A DNA stretch of 64,000 nt from Roridomyces roridus (taxonomy: Eukaryota; Basidiomycota; Agaricomycetes; Agaricales; Mycenaceae), in the NCBI GenBank assembly GCA_029378245.1, contig JARKIF010000054.1, positions 225,258 through 289,257 on the forward strand, read 5' to 3'. How positions within the stretch are numbered: the first letter of the stretch is position 1; each line of letters starts with the position of its first letter. Positions 10,176 to 24,231 of this stretch are shown here, in pieces. A model generated the notes under the pieces. That model saw only the letters and a list, made by a program, of their open reading frames with translations, made no database searches and was not told where the DNA came from. Both the position numbers and the translations under genes were made by a program.

Positions 10176-11453
10176 CTAAACCCTAACAAGCCTGGAACTC
10201 GCCCTCGCCTGAACCGGCGAACTGGCACGCACACAAGGCGACCCAGGACGAACAGTCGTCGTAAGCGGCGAAAGCGGACGCCCAGGCACGCTACCAGGGG
10301 CAGGCCCACTGGCTGCCAGACGCGGTGATGTCGGACTAGGCGTAGGTATGGGCGGCTCGTCTTTGGCAGGCTCGTCTCTCGGTATTGAGGGAACGAGTAT
10401 CGGAGAAGCAGGTGGGGAGAGGAGCGTTCCCGGCGTTGATATGGGAGGTTCCTCTTTCTTGGTCGGCGGAGGCACCTCATCCTCGTCGTCAGTTTCCTCG
10501 CCAATCTCCACCGGAACGTCGTTTATGATCATATAACTCTTCTTCTTCTTCTTCCCGCTGGGAGGCGCAGTTGAGCTGCTGCTGGGACCCGGCTTGGAAT
10601 AATTGTAGGCACTGCTGCCGAACGGAGCGTTGGGAGAGTAAGCTGCGGTCTCAGCGGCACGGTACGCGTGCTCATACCCATGTACAGGGTTCCTGGTGCC
10701 CGTAGCCTGCATCGCACGGTCACGTTCCACGAGAGGCGAAACAAGCGGGGCAGTGGATGAAGCAGAGGGGAAACGATCAGCTTCTCCTTCTGCTGCAGCA
10801 CGTGCAGGTGGGTATGCTGGGCTCGCAGCGTCGGAAGTCGGAGTTGGAGGAGGAGATGCGAAGGGGCTCGAGTCACGCGAGCTTGCGACGGAGCCTGCTG
10901 GTGATGAAAAGGGGGAGGGTGCTGGAGAGTTGGCGAGCAGAGGGAGGAATGTAAATGCAGGCCGAGGCCGAGGAGCAGCGGGTGCTGCCGGGGGACGCAG
11001 GTGGGTTAGTGCTGGGTCTGCAAAGCGAGTCGCTTTGGGAGGCACAGTCATGGGTCGAATGGTGGAGCGACCTGGGGGCATCATGAAGGGCGTTGGTGCA
11101 GTCGAAGCCTCCTCCTTCGGCAGCGGTGGGGCTGGTCGTGTGACATGCTCTGCAGCAAAAATAGGGAGGAGACCAATGGGCACATTGGAAAGAACATGCT
11201 TTGCAGGGCGGAAGAGGTCGGCGGGCTGGTCGGCATGGGGTAGAGACTGCTGAATCTCCTTGAGCTCGAGCAGTTCCTGGTAAGACAGACGGCGGGCAGG
11301 CTCTGACGGCGTGCGGTCCCACTCGTCTGCCCAATGGACCTCCTCGGTGCCCTCCTCACGGAAGAGGACGCATTTGCGATAGTGGATCGGGGTGCTGCTG
11401 CCGCTGGGCGTCGGGGTGCCTGGTATGGAGGGGGACTTGAGACAGCTCTTCAT
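10176..11453 (-). CDS. Pro/Ser-rich disordered protein with PP1-docking-like motif
   Basis: An uninterrupted 425-codon frame. The N-terminus (about residues 1-60) is the only ordered-looking part: 'KSCLKSPSIPGTPTPSG', then 'HYRKCVLFREEGTEEVHWAD'. The KCVLF stretch fits the RVxF consensus used by protein phosphatase 1 regulators, which is an inference. The rest is low complexity, rich in Pro, Ser, Ala and Thr, with an acidic patch (EIGEETDDEDEVPPPTKKEE) preceded by a lysine run. Many SP/TP sites suggest phosphorylation. It could be a regulatory subunit or scaffold; no catalytic domain is visible. Confidence 0.7.
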   Translation of the reverse strand: MKSCLKSPSIPGTPTPSGSSTPIHYRKCVLFREEGTEEVHWADEWDRTPSEPARRLSYQELLELKEIQQSLPHADQPADLFRPAKHVLSNVPIGLLPIFAAEHVTRPAPPLPKEEASTAPTPFMMPPGRSTIRPMTVPPKATRFADPALTHLRPPAAPAAPRPRPAFTFLPLLANSPAPSPFSSPAGSVASSRDSSPFASPPPTPTSDAASPAYPPARAAAEGEADRFPSASSTAPLVSPLVERDRAMQATGTRNPVHGYEHAYRAAETAAYSPNAPFGSSAYNYSKPGPSSSSTAPPSGKKKKKSYMIINDVPVEIGEETDDEDEVPPPTKKEEPPISTPGTLLSPPASPILVPSIPRDEPAKDEPPIPTPSPTSPRLAASGPAPGSVPGRPLSPLTTTVRPGSPCVRASSPVQARASSRLVRV

Positions 11454-12130
11454 GGTGGTGGTAGGAGGAGAAGCGTTGGGGTTTCAGTACGTATTCATTT
11501 GAGAGAGGAGCAAATTTGAGTCGGGTGGTCAAGTGCGGACACTTTCGGATCAATGTTTGTCGGCCGAGGATCTACATCGTCGTGTGAGCCCGCACGCCTG
11601 CTACTGCCTCTCAAAAGACCACGCCCCCGCATGTATCGCATCGCTTGACGGCCGGAACTTGCGAATTTGGGTCAAGTATTCCACCAATGTGGGTCTCATT
11701 CATTCCGCAAGATTCAAACCATGAAAAATCGCGCATTCTCTTCCGCCAATCAGCCGACGACTCTCACGAAGACCACGCAAAAAATACCGCGTTTCAACGC
11801 TGTCAGGTGGACGCGCGGCGGGAGGTGGAACTCTGACGAATATGTGGAGTAGAAGGTAAATCTTTTGTGCGGGTGACGAGGAGCTTCAATGACGCAGATA
11901 TCCTCCAGAATTTGAACAAATCTTTTTGCCGCGCCCACGGCGCCCACATTCGGCTATACATCATAAGTACGGCGTCTTACCTCGAGGTCCATCAACCGTG
12001 GTTGGAACACGGACACCCGCGGTCGGCGCAAATTATACATTCAAGCTTTCCGTTCTCCCCAACCAGCCAGCCAACTGCTCTCACGAAAAACCAAAATATC
12101 CTTGTCGAGCTCCGGGAACGATACTTCCCC
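11454..12130. other. Spacer between divergent genes
   Basis: Holds the upstream regions of the minus-strand Pro/Ser-rich gene and the plus-strand orphan gene J. Short open frames are present, but none has supporting structure. Confidence 0.4.
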
Positions 12131-12898
12131 ATGTCTGACTCGTCGTCGGGGATGTCATCGTCGCCCGTCCTTGGCCCAGACTTGCCTTTCGGGACGCCAG
12201 ACCGGTGCAACGAACGACAGGGCTGGAGAGGTATGCGACTTTTCTCTTCTATATGATTCATGAACAGCTGGAAGCCAATTCAGGGGACGTCCAGACTTCC
12301 CGGCTGCACTCATCGTCCCCGTCGGCTTCTTGTTACTCCAGTCGACTGGGCTCGACCACGTTTTTCCGCAGGCCAATTTTGGGGCCTCTTCTCCCGGCGG
12401 TGCTGCACTTTGCATGTCCGCCGAGCATCTCAGAGGACAGGATTCTTCATTCATTCACCGGCTACATACCCCGCATTCTACCCGCCACCCAAGATCCGAC
12501 GACGACATGTTTTGTGTGCGTCACTACCTTCTTTCTTCCCCACGTATGCACTCATCCTAGCAGCTGGTTGACAGGATTGCGTCGACGGATTTCAAGCTCG
12601 GCGGAAGGAAGCAACTCCTACGGACAACATCGACACTGGTCTGGGCCTTTGGCTTTACGAGCTCACCCTTGGACCTTCTTGGACCGTAGTCGGAGCGAGG
12701 AACGGCACTGACGATGATTATGTAACACCGCAGTCATACTCGACGACAAGATGGACGGCCTTCTGCGCTCCCGCTTCATCCACACGCAGTGTCTCGTCTG
12801 GTGTCCAAGGCAGAGTTTCCGACGATCAATACAATACCCCTCCAAGCACCTCGGTATACTCAAGAAGAAATTCCGACCACTTTGGCTGGCGCGAATGA
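12131..12898 (+). CDS. Orphan gene J, 223 aa
   Basis: Unrecognised protein. Exons 12131-12230, 12268-12515 and 12575-12898 give 672 nt, exactly 224 codons, with GT-AG introns of 37 and 59 bp. The protein starts 'MSDSSSGMSSSPVLGPDLPF', is Ser/Gly-rich, has a modest hydrophobic stretch (AALIVPVGFLLLQ) and a C-terminal part with 'DTGLGLWLYELTLGPSWTVV' and many Ser/Thr. No known domain was recognised. The exact closure of the three-exon model and the presence of a decayed duplicate just downstream are the main support. It could be a young gene. Confidence 0.55.
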
Positions 12899-12959
12899 AG
12901 ACTTGCTCATGCCCCCCATCTAGACGAGCCCATGTACTGCTGCTAGACATGGCACTCGT

Positions 12960-13500
12960 CAACATTTTTCGGCAATGCCTTCCATACCACTCATTTTGGG
13001 GCCCCTCTTCCCTGCGGTGCTCCAGCATTTGCATGGAAAGCTCTCCCGACCTGCAGACCCTGCATCGATTCTTCATTCATCGGCTACCCCGCGTGCTACT
13101 TACCCGCCACCAAGATCCGACGACGACATGTTTGTGAGGGCATTCTAGTGCGTCACTACTTTCTTTCCTCTCTTACTCGTAGCTAAGTACTTGACAGGAT
13201 TGCGTCGATGGATTTCAAGGCCGGCGGAAGCAACTTCAAGACCAGGGACAGCATTGACACTAGGCTTTACTAACCCTTGGACCCTCTTGGCCGTAGTCGG
13301 TTGCAAGGAATGGCGCTCCGGCTTACATAACCGCCAAGTTTACTCTACGACAAGATGGACGACGTCGACAACGCTTTTCAGCAACTCCACGCTCCCGCTG
13401 CTCGTCCACACGCTCGTCTGTTGCCCCGAAGCCTGAGTTGTCCACGATCAATACCTCCAAGCACCTCGGTATCCCCAAGAACTTCCCAGTCGCCGCGCCC
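12960..13500 (+). pseudogene. Decayed tandem copy of gene J
   Basis: Two blocks align with gene J: about 12990-13140 with its exon 2 end (gatccgacgacgacatgttt shared) and 13196-13490 with exon 3 (gattgcgtcga, then caagcacctcggtat). Small deletions shift the frame before the shared splice donor, and stops follow shortly after 'DCVDGFQGRRKQ'. It is a non-coding relic of a tandem duplication. Confidence 0.65.
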
Positions 13501-13940
13501 ATTCCGACGAGCCTACTTTTAAGCGGGTTTGGACCGGACCACACCGTACCCCGACACTGGGCCATACCTCTTCATACCCGCGTCCTTACATGTAACCCTC
13601 GTGAATCAATGCATACGCTCCTTCCTCCAAACCCCCCAGTGTGATTCAAGTATTCTTCTTGCAGATGTATATACATGAGCTGCACTATGGATATGGACAA
13701 GGAAAAAAAGACATATCCTGCACCGGGAATGGATATGAGCGCTTGCTGCACTGGTATATGTATGTACGTAAAACGTGAGACGGGAAGACGAAGCCAAAGG
13801 GAGAAAGTGGCGAGCAAGCAAGCAAGCACAGCGAAAGGAACTATGAAACCAGGGTAGATATACAACATAGTCTCCATTCAGGTGGGGGGTCGTAAATAGG
13901 ATTGTAGCGCGGTCGTAAATATGCAATTAGGATCCTTTCT
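13501..13940. other. Spacer before SHO1 3' end
   Basis: No gene seen. Contains purine-rich sequence and the 3' flank of SHO1. Confidence 0.35.
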
Positions 13941-15185
13941 TCAGATAATTTGCAGGTAGTTTGATGGTGCGACTGTAAAGGCAAAAGGTTGGTCAAGTGG
14001 GAGATGAAGAGAAGTCGAGATACGCACTGCCAATCGCCCCGTCGGCCTTTTTCGCCTGCCACCATTTGCCCTGCTTGTCGACGATATCGAGAATCTCGCC
14101 TTTGCTGAACGATATCTCGTTTGGGTCGTCTGCGGAGGCGGTGTCTGTGGAAAAAAGGTAAGCTCATCTTCCGCAGTAGTAGAGCAAGGAGACTGACAAG
14201 CATACAGGGCCTTTGCCTTGTATAGGTAATTCTCCGGCGGTGCGTCTTGTCCACCACCGGGTGATGCAGCCCCTTGGGATCCAGCGCCGACGCCAGCCAT
14301 CAGCGGTGAACTGGGCCCATTGTCGTTGCCTCCTATAGACCCTGGACCACCCTGAGGAAGATTCGACATGCTGCCTGCCCCGGTGCCCATACTGCGCGTG
14401 CCCATCCCACCTTCGCTGCCTCCGCCACCAAAGCTATTTTGGCTGCGGATGCCGGTGTTGTTGCCGCCTTGGCTCATGCCCATGCTACCGCCGCCCATCT
14501 TGGTGTCGTAGTCGTGCGAGCCGATGCCCATGCCGCCAGAAGCATAGTTGTTCGTGTAGCCGTTGCCGGCCATGTCGTTCATCGATGCTGGCCCGCGTGT
14601 ACGGCGACGGCGAGAAGGGGGGGTCAGGCCACCAGTGCCGAGGAGGTTGAAGATGTGGAACATGAGTGAGTCTTCTTCCGAGGTGAAGTAGAGCACCCAG
14701 ATGATGTCGACCATTGCGAGAATGAGCCAGCCCGCGGCCATGGCGTCGAGAGAGCCGATTCCGGAGAAGATGCCGCGTTGGACACCAATGACGGCAAAGA
14801 CTATGGCTACAGCGCCAAAGGTGGATATTTGGAATCGGTGCATGGCTATTGAGTCTGTTGCGAGGGTGTACAAGACGCCGAGTATCAGGGCCGCTTGCAG
14901 GAAGATGGCGAACCACAGCTCGCCGACGGGACCATCCCCGGCTTAGGGTTCTCTTGAGCGTGTTGTACGTGTAGCAAAGGAAAGCAGGACTCACAAGATT
15001 GCTGTGAGGTCGCGACTGCTTGGGCAATGAATGCTATAAACCAAGCTACCTGAGCAAGAACGGATGAGCGTCGAAATGTGGGGAAGAGAGGGCGGACGGA
15101 CTATGGCGAGGATGCTGGTGAGGAGAAAGACATAATGAGTCAAAATTGGGGTGAAATCCAAGCCCTCGTTTCCGCGCGGGGGCAT
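13941..15185 (-). CDS. SHO1: Sho1-type osmosensor membrane protein with SH3 domain
   Basis: Sho1 is a plasma-membrane adaptor of the HOG MAP kinase pathway in fungi; its SH3 domain recruits Pbs2-type kinases. The start at 15185 gives 'DFTPILTHYVFLLTSILAIV', then 'AWFIAFIAQAVATSQ' after an intron and two further spans (WFAIFLQAALILGVLYTL; ISTFGAVAIVFAVIGV and following), making four membrane segments. A glycine/methionine-rich linker follows. The C-terminal SH3 starts at 'YKAKALYAY' and continues over two introns with 'DDPNEISFSKGEILDIVD', 'GKWWQAKKADGAIG' and 'APSNYLQII' before TGA at 13943-13941. Both ALYDY-like and SNYL landmarks of the fold are present. The gene appears intact. Confidence 0.92.
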
Positions 15186-16604
15186 CGTGGATAAAGGGTA
15201 CTAGCGCAGCAGACAAAAAGTGGAAGAGGACGCTGGCGCAGCAGTTCTGAAGCAAACGGAATGTGACACACGCTTTGTTGATCCGCCAAGACTCTTTCAC
15301 TGCTTTCATGGCCTTTCTCAGTCTGCTGCGGGACTACGATTTCTTTCACTCGATTCATACAGCAATATCTACGATGCGATACAAGGAGCAGTACACGAAG
15401 AGGCTCTGAGGGTAGCCAATATGATTCCGTCTCGCCTTGGCGACGACAAGTGACGCAACGTTTATTGGGTCCTTTAGGCAAGGGAGCAATATTCGACGAG
15501 AAATCACGACCGCAAAGACGGTAGCCAAGACATGACTGCGGCGGCCTGCGCAAGAGGTCTCAAGCCTCGGGAAGAGAACAGGACTCCAAATAGACAGGAA
15601 TCCTCGCCCTCAAGTATGTGTGTGGATGTCCAACGGGAGGCAGTGACTAACCCAGATAAGTAAATGCTATGGCTTTACGACCCAGGCTGCGGACAACAAT
15701 CTAAATCATCGCCGAATTCGACAATATGACCAGGTCGCCGCCAAATCATGTATTCACGCTCCGCTCGTACATGGACCTGGGATGGCGAACGTTCAGCGGA
15801 GTTCGCCCATTATGAATGCGACAAGAGTACGGACTTCTACGCTACGACCTTCAATCTCGAAGTGCTCAGCTCACACTGGAGGCAACTAATCGAGAAATAC
15901 CGAGTCGGCGTTACTGCGGCCAGACCAAACTATCATTGGGGAGACTAGGATTGCGCAAGCCAATTGCACCTCTGAGGTCCGTTTCTTTTCTTGGTCGAGC
16001 GTCCTTGTGCTGAGCCCGACAGATCATACTGAATTATAGGATCTCTTGCGCCAATTTATCCGACAAAACGATATTGATTTCGATGAGGAGCTCGGGGAGG
16101 GACTGCACTGACTCCTGTTGGTGAAACGGACAGTCAGGGACGATACCGTGTGCTGAGGGGCAGCGAGCCACTGCTCTTGGGAGCCGAAATGGCTAGCAGT
16201 GCCGCCGCTGTCCATTGGAGCTTGCGATTTGTGATCCGGCCTGGCAGGATGATTCAGTTTTTCTTTTCGTTTCTACACGCAGCAGTTCAAAGAGTAGTAT
16301 ATTCAATGTATTCTACACGGTGAAATGGGTTTTAGCGCGGAGTTGAGTAACCTATTCAAGGCGGGCCAATCTTAACGGCATCATGCATCTTTTTCTCTGC
16401 CATCCAGGGTGCGTTGCTGCTGACTGCCGGTCCTTGGACTCGGGTTCCGTCCATAGGCCCATGCAATGAACTAGGTCGCTCAAGCCAATTTGAATAGCGG
16501 AATCGAGATGGAGGAATGGAAGAGGCCTTATCCGGGACATCAAACACGGCAAAGGCTAATTACACGTAAATCCTGCCTGCCTTTGTCCTCTTCTACCAAC
16601 CACC
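15186..16604. other. 1.4-kb intergenic region SHO1/SNF2
   Basis: The divergent upstream region of SHO1 (minus) and the SNF2 gene (plus). Several open frames of 60-137 codons overlap on both strands, without family resemblance or splice support. An unrecognised short gene cannot be excluded around 15.3-16.0 kb. Confidence 0.4.
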
Positions 16605-21034
<4,430 letters not shown>

Positions 21035-21904
21035 TTTTTTGATCTTGCATGTTTCTTGTTTGTTCATTTCGAGTCGCATTTCTCGTCATTTTCTAGCTGC
21101 ATACATATCTAGATTCTCTTGCATGTTTATCCTTATTCTCTCCTCATTTACCGACGTACATACGTGATACAAAACTTGTACAAATTATCCGTAGTATGGG
21201 AAATCGTCACGCAGTCTCAAGCGCCAGTTCGTGACGCATACCAGGAGGACTGTCGCATCAATATCTCTGACTTGTCTGGGAAGAATTCAACGGTCGAATG
21301 AGTTGAAGCAGTTGACAGCAACGAACCTGGAAGCTCCAACTTGTAGTCCTCAGGATCCCAGTCGCTCACCTCCGCAAGAGTGGAGGCGTTTCGGAGCGAG
21401 CCTCCATTTGCCATGGCATCCGCCCATTCGGGGTTGAGTTCTCCCACCTTCTCCCAAATCAATTGGTTCAGCTCATCTGACGAGAGGAAGGGGCAACTGA
21501 AACAGAAAGAGGGTCTTTTGAGTATATTCCAGATTGGCGAGACCTTTGTGCCCTCCCAGTCGATGACCGCCAGAATCTTGGTGGGGTCTGAAAAGGATAC
21601 CAAGACATTGTGGTGCCTGAAGTCGGGCGGGTTGAGCGCCAGAGAATGGGTCGTCCCCCCGTTCCATAGTAACGGCTTTTCCTTTAACAAGGCGACGTTT
21701 GCCTCGGTCTGACGAGCTCCTGCCGCTAAGCGGCGCTCCTCTTCGTGTGGATCTGGCAACTGTGGTCTAGATTTGAAGCGAAGCTCCAATTTTGCCACGG
21801 CGAGAAGCCACTCTTTAACCGTCGCAAAAGGCCCACACTTGTTGCGGGAAGGAGAAGCATAGGCCCTTTGGTTCTGAGAGCACATCATCGAGAGCGGGCC
21901 AACC

Positions 21905-21912
21905 GTGATGTC
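21905..21912. repeat. Target site duplication, left copy (GTGATGTC)
   Basis: An exact 8-bp direct repeat of 22285-22292, immediately outside the MITE TIR. Confidence 0.88.
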
Positions 21913-22284
21913 TAGGGTTGGACACGGGTCGGGTACGGGTCACAGAGGGCTGACCCGCACCCGTACCCGTGCTTGACCCGACCCGCACGGGTACGGGTCA
22001 AAACCCGTATACCCGCGGGTATACCCGTGGATTTGGCCTGAAAGAGAGCGACGTGAGTTCAAATTGTCCGCGTACTTGTCCATCTCACCTTGCAATGGCA
22101 GACTTTCATCGAAAAAACCCCACGGAAACTTGATGCCGCCCATGCCGACGCAGTGGCGGCGTGCACGGGTCAGTCGCGGGTTTGAGCCGGGTCAGAATCT
22201 CTGACCCGTACCCGTACCCGTGCAACCCGCGGGTCTATTTCCGCGGGTTTTACCCGTACGGGTCTAGACCCGTGTCCAACCCTA
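21913..22284. mobile_element. hAT-like MITE inserted in the phosphotransferase gene
   Basis: A 372-bp element with perfect 18-bp terminal inverted repeats (TAGGGTTGGACACGGGTC at the left, its complement at the right). The interior is full of GGGTACGGGT-type repeats in both orientations, and no coding capacity is seen. It is flanked by identical 8-bp copies of GTGATGTC. TIRs starting (C/T)AGGGTTGG with 8-bp target duplications are typical of hAT elements, so it probably moves with a hAT transposase encoded elsewhere. Confidence 0.88.
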
Positions 22285-22292
22285 GTGATGTC
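22285..22292. repeat. Target site duplication, right copy (GTGATGTC)
   Basis: An exact 8-bp direct repeat of 21905-21912; after removal of the MITE and one copy the phosphotransferase coding frame is continuous. Confidence 0.88.
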
Positions 22293-23444
22293 TCCTTTGT
22301 CGAACATCAGGCTCCCAATAGTGTCGAAACGCAAGGACAAGAGTTGATTCCAATAATCGGCAATGGAATCGCAAATCGAGTGCTTCTGCGCGGAAGTCAT
22401 GTCTGGCCAGGTTTGCATGACCTTGAGGCCATGTATCTGGGCAGTGATCAGTTCGATCCGAGTCTGAGTCAGACATACCCACAAACTCCATGAGCATCCA
22501 GGGACCACCGACTTCATTATCAAGGTCCTCGTCGTAAAAATATATCTCGGGAATGGGGATGGTGGTATTCGCCTTGAGATAACACATCGTCGCCACCTAC
22601 ACGATGTATCAAAATGTGCAGCAAGCAAGACGGAAATGATAGAGACCTCAGATGGGAGTTTCCATGGGACGCTTTGAAGCCTATTCGTCGTGAAACAGAG
22701 GAGAGGAAAGTCGACTCGGGCAATTAAGACACATTCCGGGCCAGGGGTAGAACGAGCAGCGACGTGCACTTCAAGTATCTAGCCACAAGTCAGATTGGAC
22801 CGTGCAGTGGACGGTCGTATTACACTGTGCTTTCCTGTGTGATATCATTGTTAGTGTAGGGAGAAAACGCTGCAGAGCGCGACTTGCCGTGGCAGAGAAA
22901 TTCTGCTCTTCTGCATTTCAAATCGTCGTTGGCAAAAAACGAATTTATGCGTTCCGTGATCTTTTTGACGTTGGGGACAGGCAAAGATGGCTTTTGTGCC
23001 TCAGGGTTGGATGGAGAGTCGTCTGGAATGCTGCTCATGGACACTGTGAAGGTGGCTTTGGTTGATTGCTATCCAAAAGTTGGTTGCCGGCAACCAAATG
23101 TAGGTTGATGGCCATTTCGGCATCCTGCTGTAGGTTGCTGTCAATTCTAGGTTGTTTCCCACTATCATCCTGTTTCCGAACTCGAACGACCTGGCATCCA
23201 ATCTTTGGCTGCTCTTCTTTGGATGATTTTCATAGGTTGATTTTGCTCAACCAATTTTCAGCTACACCTTAGGTTGCTTCTCAGTGGCTGGTTTCAATCC
23301 ACCAAAAGTTGGCTGATTCTGAAGTAGGTTGCTTTCTCTGCATCGTCCACCAGCCAATCCTTGGATGAACTTTTAATACTAGTAAATACATGAGTCATTC
23401 AATCGACGCGCGCCTTTCTTTCTTCTCTACCCCGCGTGCGCACC

Positions 23445-24190
23445 ATGTCCGACGACGACACTTACCAACCGACCACCGTGAATTCCTCCCCAGCTTTCAT
23501 CCGCTACACCCTCGCCGATGGGGACGAGATGTCTCAGCACAAGCAGCCCCTCCGCAACGCCCTGGAAGCTGAAAAACGCGCCGAGGCATACGGCAACAGA
23601 TTTAAACGCCCTCGTCTCGACGACTCGGATACGACGCCAATCAAACGCGAGGACCGAGATCGCTCGCTCTCACCCTCTAGATCTCCATTCAGACTACGCC
23701 CGCCGCGCTGCGTAGCTGAGGGTCAGAGACACACAAGGTGCGTCAATCTGTTTTCCGGTCATTTCCTCTGAAGCATTTGCCGCGTAGCGCTCTCTACGAT
23801 TATGGTGGGGCTCTGAACTCGCAAACGGGGGAGCACACCTATGTGGATCACCTGCTGGGCAGCTCGGATGAAGAGGATGCCGATGTGAAAACCGAGGGGA
23901 AGGGCAAGAAAGGTGTGTGCTGACAGTACCCTGCCGGGCCATGCAAATGACACCCGCTTCCAGACAGCCTCCTCGACGAGCTTTCCCTTGAAGTCGAGAC
24001 GCTCCAAGTGCAAGTCACCCAGCTGAACAAGAGGGTCCATGAGCTCACGGCTGAGCGCGACGAGCTAGAGGTGGCGTGGTCGGAGGCCATAGCAGAATTG
24101 AAGGATTGGCGGAGTTCGGCGCGTGCTGCCTGGCGTTTGTTTGGGCTCGCGCGTCCGTACACAGAAGCCGCCGAGTTGGCCCATTCTTAG
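23445..24190 (+). CDS. Transposon accessory gene 1 (coiled-coil protein), left copy
   Basis: Exon 1 is 23445-23737, the second exon begins after an AG near 23788, and the last exon runs from about 23966 to TAG 24188-24190. The N-terminal half is charged with SP sites (RSLSPSRSPFRL); the middle is acidic (GSSDEEDADVK); the C-terminal third forms a heptad coiled coil (LLDELSLEVETLQVQVTQL, HELTAERDELEVAW). No DNA-binding motif was recognised. It is convergent with the transposase gene (41 bp between stops). By analogy with CACTA elements it may be an accessory dimeric factor binding the subterminal repeats, which is an inference. Confidence 0.7.
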
Positions 24191-24231
24191 TCTACTCCCT
24201 GCACGATACATATAATGATGATAAATCCAAT

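Larger units (their letters stand above)
21217..23038 (-). pseudogene. Aminoglycoside-phosphotransferase-fold kinase gene broken by transposons
   Basis: Fungal APH-family phosphotransferase; the family transfers phosphate from ATP to small molecules, substrate unknown here. The first ATG is at 23038. Seen in order: an N-terminal exon to about 22880; 'VLIARVDFPLLCF' (beta strands of the N lobe); 'TTIPIPEIYFYDED' and 'GPWMLMEFV' (hinge); the catalytic loop as 'DFRHHNVLV' and the metal site as 'ILAVIDWEG'. Between 'GDIT' and the C lobe a 372-bp MITE plus an 8-bp duplication adds 380 bp and destroys the frame. Three bases upstream of the ATG the gene abuts a large Tnp2 transposon, separating it from its promoter. 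A product is unlikely unless the MITE is spliced out. Confidence 0.82.
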
